DNA of 16,064 nucleotides from Thermodesulfovibrionales bacterium (GCA_020053565.1 JAGVMY010000081.1:1-16064); one strand, 5' to 3'. Numbered from the stretch's first letter, positions 7,161 to 14,564 are shown. The notes: a model not told the origin generated them from the letters alone. Translations and numbers: made by a program.

Positions 7161-7189
7161 ATTATATCTCATAGAAACCATCTTTTAAA
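7161..7189 (-). promoter_or_regulatory. Putative sigma-70 promoter for the kdsD-kdsC-pgsA-plsY run
   Basis: On the minus strand, TTTAAA (7189-7184) is followed after 17 bases by a consensus TATAAT (7166-7161). It would start transcription near 7154, about 70 bases before the kdsD ATG. It sits in the only sizeable gap of the minus-strand block, so internal transcription from here is plausible. The -35 box is weak. Confidence 0.5.
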
Positions 7190-7250
7190 GCATTTATCAA
7201 CCATTTTGTCGAGTATGAACCTGAACTGCACTTTTTTTGAGGTCTACTTT

Positions 7251-8078
7251 TTAACCTTGAGGAAAGACTGCATTATGAATATTTTTAATTGTCGTCAAAA
7301 GGTGAGGCATACTCTCTAATGGAATCATATTTGGTCCATCACACAATGCATTATCTGGTTCTGGATGAACCTCCATAAATAAACCATCGACTCCTACTGC
7401 CACTGCAGCTCTTATGAGTGGTTCAGCAAATTCCCGTTGTCCCCCTGAACAACTTCCCTGTCCACCTGGAAGCTGAAGGCTATGGGTAACGTCAAAAATC
7501 ACAGGGTATCCGAAAGACCTCATTATAGACAATCCTCTGAAATCTACAATAAGATTGTTGTACCCAAAAGAAGTACCGCGTTCTGTAATGAATAGATTAT
7601 GATTTCCTGTTGATATAAACTTTTCGATTATATTTTTTATATCCCATGGTGCGAGAAACTGTCCTTTTTTTATATTTACAGGTTTCCCGGTTTTCGACGC
7701 AGCAACTATTAGATCTGTCTGTCTACATAAAAAAGCAGGTATTTGAAGAACATCGAGAACTTCCGAAGCTAACTTCACCTCTTCTAAGGAATGGACGTCA
7801 GAAATAACAGGGATGCCGAATCTGCTCCGAACATCAGAGAGGACCCTTAATCCTTTTTCAATGCCAGGTCCCCTGAAAGAAAAAAGAGAGGTTCGATTTG
7901 CTTTATCATAAGAGCTCTTAAATAAAAGGGGAAGGGCAAACCCTTTGCATATTTCCTTCAGTCTTTCTGCAGTAGAAAATACAATATCCTCATTTTCAAT
8001 CACACATGGACCTGCGACTATGAAAAGAGGATTATTCCCTCCAAGCTTTATACCTGCTATAGTTATTTCTCTCGTCAT
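7251..8078 (-). CDS. kdsA: 3-deoxy-8-phosphooctulonate synthase KdsA
   Basis: KdsA condenses phosphoenolpyruvate with arabinose 5-phosphate to give KDO 8-phosphate. The 275-residue protein is a complete TIM-barrel DAHP/KDO8P synthase with FKSSYDKANRTS, FRGPG, ITERGTSFGYNNL, FDVTHSLQLPGG, EVHPEP and CDGPNMIPL. Cys25 in VAGPCVIEN corresponds to the metal-ligand cysteine of the metal-dependent class (Aquifex type), rather than the Asn of the E. coli enzyme. With the His in DVTHS and Glu in EVHPEP this predicts a metal-dependent enzyme. It lies 38 bases after pyrG, and the ATG is preceded by only a weak purine stretch. Confidence 0.97.
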   Translation of the reverse strand: MTREITIAGIKLGGNNPLFIVAGPCVIENEDIVFSTAERLKEICKGFALPLLFKSSYDKANRTSLFSFRGPGIEKGLRVLSDVRSRFGIPVISDVHSLEEVKLASEVLDVLQIPAFLCRQTDLIVAASKTGKPVNIKKGQFLAPWDIKNIIEKFISTGNHNLFITERGTSFGYNNLIVDFRGLSIMRSFGYPVIFDVTHSLQLPGGQGSCSGGQREFAEPLIRAAVAVGVDGLFMEVHPEPDNALCDGPNMIPLESMPHLLTTIKNIHNAVFPQG

Positions 8079-8116
8079 TATTTAATCCAGATAACGTAAC
8101 TGTAATGATGCATTAT

Positions 8117-9793
8117 CTAAGCGCCTCTACTCTTCTCTTTCGCACTGATTTCCAGGTAAGGGAATAACGATCTTTTTTCTCTGACTGATGCTCCTATAAA
8201 TGCCCTGAACAATGGATGCGGGTTTGTTGGTTTTGATTTAAACTCGGGATGGAACTGACAACCAAGGAACCATGGATGGTCCTCTATTTCAATAATCTCT
8301 ACAAGTTCTCCATCAGGGCTCACTCCGCTTATCCTCATGCCATGCCTTGTGAGCACTTCCCTGTATGCATTGTTAAATTCATATCTATGCCTGTGCCTTT
8401 CAGATATCTCCTTTATACCATATGCCCTGAAAGCATGGGTTTCTTCCTTGAGGACGCAGGGATAAGCTCCAAGTCTCATAGTACCACCCTTCTGAGAGCT
8501 CTCAGAACGCACTTCGACTTTCTTTTTCCTGAAGTCATACCATTTTTCCATAAGATAGATCACCGGGTTTTGAGTGTATAAATCAAATTCTGCACTATTT
8601 GCGGAGAGACCACACACATTCCTCGCAAACTCGATTACCGCACATTGCATCCCAAGACAAATCCCGAAATATGGTATCTTTTTTTCACGTGCATATCGTA
8701 TCGCTTCTACCTTCCCTTCAATCCCTCTGTATCCAAATCCTCCCGGCACAAGAATTCCATCAGCTTCAGAGAGATGCCTCTCTGGCCCATGGATTTCTAT
8801 CTCTTCTGAATCAATCCATTGAAGATTCACTCTCGCATCATTTGCAATACCACCGTGGGTAAGGGCTTCTATAAGGCTCTTGTACGAATCTTTAAGACCG
8901 GTATATTTTCCGACTATTGCAATAGTCACCTCATTTTTTGGTTCCTTTATCTTTCTTACAATATCTTCCCACAGGGTGAGATCCAGGTCATGAAAATTCA
9001 GGTTGAGCTTCTTCCCGATAATGTAATCGAGCCCTTCATTATGCAATGCAATTGGAACTTCATATATCGTCTCAACATCCCTTGCAGCGATGACCGCATC
9101 TCCATCAAGGTTACAGTGAAGCGCAATCTTCTTTTTTACTTCAGGGGGAAGTAGTCTGTCAGTTCTACATAAAAGTATATCTGGCTGAATACCTATCTCC
9201 CTGAATTCTTTCACACTGTGCTGTGTGGGTTTTGTCTTCAGTTCACCTGATGATTTTATATAGGGGACAAGGGTAAGATGCACATAGAGCACATTTTCTC
9301 TGCCCACATCATATCGGAACTGCCTTATCGCCTCCAGAAAAGGCAGGCTCTCAATATCACCAATAGTTCCACCGATTTCAACTATTACCACATCATAGTC
9401 GTTACTTACGGACTTTATCGCTCGAATTATCTCATCAGTAATATGTGGGACAACCTGCACGGTTTCTCCGAGGTAATCCCCACGCCTCTCTTTTGTAATG
9501 ACATTGTAGTAGATTTTTCCAGTTGTATAATTATTTACCTGTGTTGTCCTTATTGACGTGAATCTCTCGTAATGTCCAAGGTCAAGATCTGTTTCGGCAC
9601 CGTCATCAGTGACAAAGACTTCTCCATGCTGAAATGGACTCAGTGTCCCGGGATCAACATTGATATAAGGGTCTAATTTTTGAATGGTAACCTTTAATCC
9701 TCTTGTCTCAAGGAGTGCACCGATCGCAGCAGCTGCAATACCCTTACCGAGTGATGAAACAACACCACCTGTTACAAAGATGTACTTAGACAT
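8117..9793 (-). CDS. pyrG: CTP synthase PyrG
   Basis: PyrG aminates UTP to CTP using ATP and glutamine. CTP is also used directly by KdsB to activate KDO and by CDP-diacylglycerol chemistry, which fits this operon. The N-terminal synthetase domain has VTGGVVSSLGKG (7-18), SPFQHGEVFVTDDGAETDLDLGHYERF in the 52-78 range, and EIGGTIGDIE (139-148). The C-terminal glutaminase domain has PGGFGYRG (350-357), nucleophile Cys379 in GICLGMQ, and His515/Glu517 in QFHPEF. Length (558) is normal. The ATG lies 22 bases inside the 3' end of kdsB, with AAAGGG upstream, so translation of the two is coupled. Confidence 0.98.
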   Translation of the reverse strand: MSKYIFVTGGVVSSLGKGIAAAAIGALLETRGLKVTIQKLDPYINVDPGTLSPFQHGEVFVTDDGAETDLDLGHYERFTSIRTTQVNNYTTGKIYYNVITKERRGDYLGETVQVVPHITDEIIRAIKSVSNDYDVVIVEIGGTIGDIESLPFLEAIRQFRYDVGRENVLYVHLTLVPYIKSSGELKTKPTQHSVKEFREIGIQPDILLCRTDRLLPPEVKKKIALHCNLDGDAVIAARDVETIYEVPIALHNEGLDYIIGKKLNLNFHDLDLTLWEDIVRKIKEPKNEVTIAIVGKYTGLKDSYKSLIEALTHGGIANDARVNLQWIDSEEIEIHGPERHLSEADGILVPGGFGYRGIEGKVEAIRYAREKKIPYFGICLGMQCAVIEFARNVCGLSANSAEFDLYTQNPVIYLMEKWYDFRKKKVEVRSESSQKGGTMRLGAYPCVLKEETHAFRAYGIKEISERHRHRYEFNNAYREVLTRHGMRISGVSPDGELVEIIEIEDHPWFLGCQFHPEFKSKPTNPHPLFRAFIGASVREKRSLFPYLEISAKEKSRGA

Positions 9794-10593
9794 TTTTTTA
9801 CCCTTTCTAAGTCTTCAGGGGTATCAACCCCATATGTTTCAAAGAAGGTTTCCTTTGTCTTAATTCTCATTCCATTTTCAAGTGCCCGCAACTGCTCGAG
9901 CTTCTCTATCCGCTCGAGTTCTGTCGGTTCTATTCTGGAAAGTGCAATAAGTGCTTCCTTCCTGTAACTGTAAATACCAATATGTTTATAACAGTGAAAA
10001 TTTCGAATTTCGAATTTCGAATTTCGAATTTCGAAGATGCTTTTAAAGTCTTTGCTCTTTGCTCCGCCTGAGGCGGATTGCTCTTTGCTATGAATTTTCC
10101 ATTCATCCCTGTAGAAAGGTATAGGCGCCCTCGAAAAATAGAGGGCAAATCCCTCATTATCAAAAACAACTTTGACAACATTTGGATCCAAGACTTCCAT
10201 GGGGTCTTCTATCTTTTTCATCAGAGTACCAATAGAAGCTCTTTTGTCATCAAGGAGAGAAATCACATCATCGATCATCTGAGGCTTTATAAGAGGCTCA
10301 TCTCCCTGCACGTTGACAATTATATCATAATTCATCATAGCTGCAACTTCTGCAATCCTGTCCGTACCTGAGGAATGGGTAATCGATGTCATCACCGCCT
10401 TTCCTCCAAAGGACAAAACACTCTCCACTATAGTCTCGCTGTCTGTTGCAACGAACACATCATCTATCAGATGTGCTTTTTTTGAATTCTCATATACATG
10501 CTGGATTAATGGTTTTCCCATGAGAGGGCAAAGGGGCTTTCCCGGAAAACGGGTCGAGTGATAACGGGCAGGGATGATGACTATAGAAGCCAT
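9772..10593 (-). CDS. kdsB: CMP-KDO synthetase KdsB with repeat-derived insertion
   Basis: KdsB activates KDO with CTP to CMP-KDO for lipid A glycosylation. Family motifs are IPARYHSTRFPGKPL (7-21), the conserved Arg/Lys loop, NVQGDEPLI (94-102), SRAPIPFYRD (154-163), HIGIYSYR and GVDTPEDLERV near the C-terminus. Residues about 167-200, between FYRDEWK and CYKHIGIY, are not family-like and are encoded by repeats: five perfect TTTCGAA heptamers, two CTTTGCT units and a small palindrome. This brings the length to 273 against about 245-250 usual. The frame is open and all flanking motifs are intact, so the enzyme is probably active with a surface loop. There is no clear Shine-Dalgarno; the predicted promoter leaves a leader of only a few bases. 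It heads the minus-strand envelope block. Confidence 0.95.
   Translation of the reverse strand: MASIVIIPARYHSTRFPGKPLCPLMGKPLIQHVYENSKKAHLIDDVFVATDSETIVESVLSFGGKAVMTSITHSSGTDRIAEVAAMMNYDIIVNVQGDEPLIKPQMIDDVISLLDDKRASIGTLMKKIEDPMEVLDPNVVKVVFDNEGFALYFSRAPIPFYRDEWKIHSKEQSASGGAKSKDFKSIFEIRNSKFEIRNFHCYKHIGIYSYRKEALIALSRIEPTELERIEKLEQLRALENGMRIKTKETFFETYGVDTPEDLERVKKCLSTSL
10001..10035. repeat. Tandem heptamer array, 5 x TTTCGAA, inside kdsB
   Basis: Five perfect contiguous copies of TTTCGAA on the plus strand. In the kdsB frame (minus strand) the 21-base super-period is read as FEIRNSK followed by FEIRNF. It lies in an expanded loop just before the conserved HIGIY motif. Confidence 0.95.
10052..10089. 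mobile_element. Small palindrome with 12-bp flanking direct repeats, inside kdsB
   Basis: CCGCCTGAGGCGG (10064-10076, extended to TCCGCCTGAGGCGGA) is bounded by two exact copies of TTGCTCTTTGCT (10052-10063 and 10078-10089). Removing the palindrome with one repeat copy restores a simple run of CTTTGCT heptamers. This layout resembles insertion of a mini-palindrome into a heptamer array. Calling it mobile is inference. Confidence 0.55.
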
Positions 10594-10606
10594 GATTTAA
10601 TTAACA

Positions 10607-10636
10607 ATTATATACCTCTTTACCATACCTTGACAA
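10607..10636 (-). promoter_or_regulatory. Putative promoter for the kdsB-pyrG-kdsA operon
   Basis: On the minus strand, TTGTCA (10636-10631) is followed after 18 bases by TATAAT (10612-10607). Transcription would begin near 10600, leaving a 5' leader of under ten bases before the kdsB ATG, in keeping with the missing Shine-Dalgarno. Its -35 box overlaps that of the divergent promoter. Confidence 0.55.
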
Positions 10637-10659
10637 TACCTTTCTATAACAAGTATATT
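10630..10659 (+). promoter_or_regulatory. Putative promoter for the PEPCK-like gene
   Basis: A consensus TTGACA (10630-10635) is followed by TATATT (10654-10659) with an 18-base spacer, about 50 bases before the ATG at 10709. It shares its -35 region with the leftward kdsB promoter, so the two would compete for polymerase. Confidence 0.6.
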
Positions 10660-10708
10660 TTTATTTTAAGTCGGAAATTAAAATCTAAATTTCTGGAAGG
10701 GGAGTAAT

Positions 10709-12370
10709 ATGGCAACTAGGCACAAGATTCCAGGTTCTCCATGGAGGGCTTATATTGAAAGCGCACTTTTTGCGAATTCTGTGAGAAAAACAACGATGGC
10801 GGAACTCTATAGACTTGCGATAAAACAACCGGAAGTCGTTGCAGCTTCTGAACCTATGTACAAACCTGAGCAGTTTGGACTTCCTAAAAACGCGAAGATT
10901 CTTGTCTCTAATGACGGAGGGATTGTTGGACGCACGGCACGGGCAAGACGATTGGTTCGGGAAATGGGTAAGGACAGGGACAAATTTCTCGGTTTGTTAG
11001 GAGAGGCTATCTACAATTTAAACCGCCGCGAGGGATTATGGCTTGAAGGAATTATAGGGTTACATCCTAACTTCATGGTGAAGGCACATCTTTTAAGTCC
11101 TGCAACTGACGCAAAAAACATGCTTGATTGGGGACTAAACTTTACTCCCTGGATGAAGCCATGGACAGACCTTTATAAGAAATCCCGCGTATTAGATGAG
11201 CCTGATATAATCATACTTGCAGACCCTGAGTGGTCACATCCTGAGTTCCCCAATGGCCTTGTGATTATAGACGAAATGCAAAACTGCATTGCTATTTTGG
11301 GATTGAGATATTTTGGTGAAAGGAAAAAAGGCACATTAACTCTCGCCTGGACTATAGGTGTTCGCCAGAATATGGTTGCCTGCCATGGCGGCATCAAGAA
11401 GATTGGCAATAAACCTTCGGTAGCCGTATTCGGGCTGTCAGGTTCTGGAAAATCTTCAATAACCAATAGCCACGATCATGCAGGGACATTACGGAAAGAC
11501 GAGAAGGTTACTGTTATTCACGACGATGCATTTTTGATAGACCTGCAAAATGATTTTTCTGTTGCCCTTGAGCCGAGTCTCTTTGATAAGACCGATGCAG
11601 TTGAATTTGATGACCCTGATATCAAATATTTCTATTCAGCACAGAATGTGGCTGTCACAGAACTTCCTGACGGCAGTACAAAGTTAGTATGCGCAGATAT
11701 CAGGAATGATAACGGCCGTTGTATAAAATCAAGAGACATGTTTAACCATACGAATTTCTGCGAAAGACCTGGTAAAGTTATCTGGCTGCAAAAAGACACA
11801 AGCATCCCACCTATCTGTAAAGTGAATTCGGTAGGCCTTGCGGTAGCCATGGGGGCATCCCTGAGCACGATGCGTGCAAAAGGGGTAGAAAATGTTGACC
11901 CTAAGGAGCTTGAAAAATTAGTAATCGAGCCTTTTGCAAACCCATTCAGGGTTCACCCTCTTTTAGAGGATTGTATGCAATTCAAAAAATTATTTAAGCT
12001 GGGAACTGAATGCTACATCATGAATACACATGCCTTTGGTATGCCAGATAATCTGATTAACATTCCAAAGGAGCTTTCGCTCTCCATTGTGACAGAGTTA
12101 TTACGAGGGACAATTGAATGGAGAGAGTGGAAGGCATTTCAGGGACTCCTCCTCCCTAAAAATGGAAAAGAGTTGTTTGGCGACGATTATGATAAAAAAT
12201 ACAAACCAACAAGAGAAACCGACTATTTAAGATTCCTGCGTGACAGGATGCAGGACCGCATTACTTATTTATCGAACAAAAGAGACCTTGAATACGATAT
12301 GGACAGTGCCTTCATTGATCCACTTGTTGCGGCAAGAACAGTGATTGACCAGATTCTGCACCCTATTTAG
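10709..12370 (+). CDS. Divergent phosphoenolpyruvate carboxykinase (ATP)-like P-loop protein
   Basis: A 553-residue protein with the ATP-type PEP carboxykinase layout. RYFGERKKGTLTLAW (200-214) parallels the substrate-lysine region. VACHGG (223-228, His226) parallels the active-site histidine stretch. Next come P-loop GLSGSGKSS (242-250) and HDDAFLID (271-278), equivalent to the metal-binding IGDD motif. IRNDNGR (331-337) and IPPICKVNS (366-374) line up with the NTR and LPPVSRLT regions. At the last site Lys371 appears where the E. coli enzyme has the catalytic Arg333, from my recalled alignment. Classic ATP-PEPCK decarboxylates oxaloacetate to PEP, so gluconeogenesis or anaplerosis is the default guess; the divergence leaves the substrate open. 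The ATG follows a strong GGAAGGGGAG. It is divergent from kdsB and followed 15 bases later by the site-2 protease. Confidence 0.75.
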   Translation: MATRHKIPGSPWRAYIESALFANSVRKTTMAELYRLAIKQPEVVAASEPMYKPEQFGLPKNAKILVSNDGGIVGRTARARRLVREMGKDRDKFLGLLGEAIYNLNRREGLWLEGIIGLHPNFMVKAHLLSPATDAKNMLDWGLNFTPWMKPWTDLYKKSRVLDEPDIIILADPEWSHPEFPNGLVIIDEMQNCIAILGLRYFGERKKGTLTLAWTIGVRQNMVACHGGIKKIGNKPSVAVFGLSGSGKSSITNSHDHAGTLRKDEKVTVIHDDAFLIDLQNDFSVALEPSLFDKTDAVEFDDPDIKYFYSAQNVAVTELPDGSTKLVCADIRNDNGRCIKSRDMFNHTNFCERPGKVIWLQKDTSIPPICKVNSVGLAVAMGASLSTMRAKGVENVDPKELEKLVIEPFANPFRVHPLLEDCMQFKKLFKLGTECYIMNTHAFGMPDNLINIPKELSLSIVTELLRGTIEWREWKAFQGLLLPKNGKELFGDDYDKKYKPTRETDYLRFLRDRMQDRITYLSNKRDLEYDMDSAFIDPLVAARTVIDQILHPI

Positions 12371-12385
12371 AAAGGCAATACTATT

Positions 12386-13054
12386 TTGGATTTCTCAACT
12401 GTTGCAAGACAGATCATCATATCAGCGTTCCCCATATTGATCGCTATTACTTTTCACGAAGTGTCGCATGGGTTTGTTGCGAACAAGCTGGGTGATCCAA
12501 CCGCAAAGATGATGGGAAGGCTTACATTGAATCCGATTGCACATATCGATATAATCGGCACGATAGTGATGCCTCTTGCACTCATAATATTTACGAATGG
12601 TCAGTTTGTTTTTGGATATGCAAAACCCGTCCCTATAAATCCCATGAACTTTAAAAATCCCAAAAGGGACATGGCTATTTCAGCGGCTGCAGGTCCGATA
12701 ACAAATATACTCCTGGCAATCATCAGCATCCTCATACTCAAGTTACTCATTATTCCCATGTCAGTTTTATTGCCTGAAGCCCTGAGTACAACTGTACTAA
12801 AACCCTTAGTAATGATATGTACATCAAGTGTGATTATCAATGTTGTCCTCGCTGCATTTAATATGCTCCCAATCCCTCCTCTTGATGGTGGCAGGGTATT
12901 GACAGGTTTTCTTCCCTACAGGCAGGCTATTTCATTCAGCAAAATTGAGCCATTTGGTTTTTTTATAGTCTTAATTCTTATTGCAACAGGCATCGCAAAC
13001 TACTTTGTTATGCCCCTTGTGAATCTCTTTTTATTTTTTTTACAGATATTTTAG
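12386..13054 (+). CDS. Site-2 protease family (M50) membrane metalloprotease
   Basis: A 222-residue intramembrane zinc protease. HEVSH (24-28) provides two zinc His and the catalytic Glu. AAAGPITNILLA (about 100-111) and NMLPIPPLDGGRV (159-171) give the NPxxDG-type motif with Asp167 as third ligand. There are about five or six hydrophobic helices and no PDZ or CBS domain, so it is the minimal SpoIVFB-like/YwhC type. The start is TTG at 12386 with AGAAAGG upstream; no in-frame ATG fits as well. trpS follows 14 bases later, an arrangement seen in many bacteria, often with scpA and scpB next. Substrate unknown. Confidence 0.93.
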   Translation: MDFSTVARQIIISAFPILIAITFHEVSHGFVANKLGDPTAKMMGRLTLNPIAHIDIIGTIVMPLALIIFTNGQFVFGYAKPVPINPMNFKNPKRDMAISAAAGPITNILLAIISILILKLLIIPMSVLLPEALSTTVLKPLVMICTSSVIINVVLAAFNMLPIPPLDGGRVLTGFLPYRQAISFSKIEPFGFFIVLILIATGIANYFVMPLVNLFLFFLQIF

Positions 13055-13068
13055 GGGAGGAGAGAGAA

Positions 13069-14055
13069 ATGAACAAAGAGAGAGTTCTCAGTGGCATGCA
13101 GGCAAGTGGCAAATTGCACCTTGGAAACCTGGTAGGAGCACTTCGTAACTGGGTGCAACTTCAAGATAACTATGACTGTTATTATTTTGTCGCAGACTGG
13201 CATGCACTTACCACAGGATATGCGGACCCATCAATTATAAAGGAATCCACAAAAGACATTCTTATGAATTTCATCGCAGCAGGCCTCGATCCGGAAAAAT
13301 GCACAATATTCATTCAGTCAAGGCTCCTACTCCATGCAGAGCTTCACTTGCTCCTCTCGATGATTACACCTCTCAGTTGGCTCGAAAGGGTTCCTACTTA
13401 CAAAGAAAAACAACAGGAACTCAAGGACAGAGACTTGTCCACCTACGGATTCCTCGGTTACCCTCTCCTTCAGACGGCTGATATTATTATATACAGGGCA
13501 AAATATGTACCCGTGGGCATTGACCAGGTCCCACACCTTGAGATAAGCAGAGAAATTGCAAGGCGATTTAATTATCTTTATAAAGAGATCTTCCCTGAAC
13601 CAGAGGCATTACTTACTGAGTTTCCAAAGGTAGTGGGTGTTGATGGAAGGAAGATGTCCAAGAGTTACGAAAATGCGATATACCTCTCTGATAGTCCAAA
13701 AGAAGTTGAGCAAAAAATACTGACAATGGTTACTGACCCTGCAAGAATAAAAAAGACAGATGCAGGAAATCCAGAGTTATCCCCTGTATTCCAGCTTCAT
13801 AAGATCTTTTCCTCAAAAGAAGAGCAGGAAGAAGTCGCAGAAGGATGTAAAACTGCTGGCATTGGTTGTATTGATTGCAAAAGGGTTCTTATTAAAAATA
13901 TTTTTAGGGTCATGGAGCCAATCTGGGAAAAACGCAATGAGCTTCTCAATAACCCTGATATGCTTTATGATATAGCCAACAAAGGCACAGAAAAGGCAAA
14001 TAAGACTGCTGAAGAGACAATGAAGCTGGTGAGAGAAGCAATGGGTTTGTTATAA
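13069..14055 (+). CDS. trpS: Tryptophanyl-tRNA synthetase TrpS
   Basis: TrpS charges tRNA-Trp. This class I synthetase has the HIGH-equivalent GKLHLGN (14-20), the VADWHALTT region (41-49), VPVGIDQVPHLE (147-158) and the KMSKS loop GRKMSKSYENA (193-203). The 328-residue length is normal. Near the C-terminus C260, C267 and C270 form a Cx6CxxC pattern like the iron-sulfur site of Thermotoga TrpRS. The fourth, upstream cysteine of that site is not present: the equivalent stretch reads NPELSPVF (234-241). The ATG follows a strong GGGGAGGAGAG. Confidence 0.97.
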   Translation: MNKERVLSGMQASGKLHLGNLVGALRNWVQLQDNYDCYYFVADWHALTTGYADPSIIKESTKDILMNFIAAGLDPEKCTIFIQSRLLLHAELHLLLSMITPLSWLERVPTYKEKQQELKDRDLSTYGFLGYPLLQTADIIIYRAKYVPVGIDQVPHLEISREIARRFNYLYKEIFPEPEALLTEFPKVVGVDGRKMSKSYENAIYLSDSPKEVEQKILTMVTDPARIKKTDAGNPELSPVFQLHKIFSSKEEQEEVAEGCKTAGIGCIDCKRVLIKNIFRVMEPIWEKRNELLNNPDMLYDIANKGTEKANKTAEETMKLVREAMGLL

Positions 14056-14080
14056 TTATATAAAATATTTTTTGAGAGAG

Positions 14081-14116
14081 ACCCTGAAAAGGGTTTAAAG
14101 CCTTTTCTACGAGGCG
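14081..14116 (+). other. Two small hairpins before the rhodanese remnant
   Basis: ACCCT-GAAA-AGGGT (14081-14094) is a five-pair stem with a GNRA-type loop. It is followed by GCCT/AGGC arms (14101-14104 and 14113-14116). They fill most of the 65-base gap between trpS and the next ATG. There is no U-run, so a normal intrinsic terminator is not supported; a processing or regulatory structure is possible. Confidence 0.3.
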
Positions 14117-14120
14117 GAAA

Positions 14121-14532
14121 ATGAAAATTGGTAAGATGTATATGTCTTGCCTCATGTTTTTCTTTTTCTTGAGTCTTATCTTGTCTTCTCAAGCCCTTAC
14201 CCAGTCTTCTCAATGCATCCAGTGCCATACCAATAAAGAAAACCTCCAGGCTATTATCAAGTTAATTCCCAAAAAGCACAAATCTCTCGAGGCAGAACAT
14301 CCCCTTAGGGAAGTTTGTAAATGATGGCTACCTCATATCACCAAAGGAGCTTGAGGCATTGCTTGAATCCAAGGGGATCAAGAAAGACAAAATAATCATC
14401 CTGACCTGTAGGACTGGAAACCAGACCGGCGGCCCATACCCACTTCTTTCTACTCTGGGGTACCGAGTGACGATGCACGATTACTCCTGGGTTGGGTGGA
14501 ACGAGGAGGACTATCTCCCTGGAGAAAAATAA
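14121..14532 (+). pseudogene. Degraded secreted CxxCH / rhodanese-domain protein
   Basis: The frame from ATG 14121 encodes a signal peptide (about 1-26, hydrophobic MFFFFLSLILSSQAL) and CIQCH (residues 32-36), a haem c-type motif, and ends at TGA 14322-14324 after 67 residues. From about 14299 a different frame (shifted by one) stays open to TAA 14530-14532. It encodes the C-terminal part of a rhodanese domain: NIPLGKFVNDGYLISPKELEAL, then IIILTCRTGNQTGG with the active-site Cys, then LGYRVTMHDYSWVGWNE. The N-terminal half of the rhodanese fold is absent. I read this as one gene that lost an internal segment and its frame near 14295-14311. Two separate short genes are less likely, because the downstream part lacks a start with a ribosome site. 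Rhodaneses transfer sulfane sulfur, which fits the neighbouring putative sulfate exporter. Confidence 0.7.
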
Positions 14533-14564
14533 GTTAACTGGAATGTTTCAAAAAATAAAGAAAC

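Noticed and set aside
8079..8116. AGATAA...TTATCT inverted repeat between pyrG and kdsA
   Set aside because: Only six-base AT-rich arms with a long 18-base loop; likely chance.
10001..10035. CRISPR-like repeat array
   Set aside because: Units are contiguous 7-mers with no spacers and lie within a coding gene.
14056..14120. A c-di-GMP (GEMM) type riboswitch before the CxxCH remnant
   Set aside because: The GAAA loop and AAAGCC...GGC stretch recall parts of GEMM, but the conserved core and length are missing.
14121..14324. A standalone 67-residue secreted cytochrome c with CIQCH
   Set aside because: A single CxxCH with no axial-ligand context, ending abruptly and followed in another frame by half a rhodanese domain; better explained as a broken gene.
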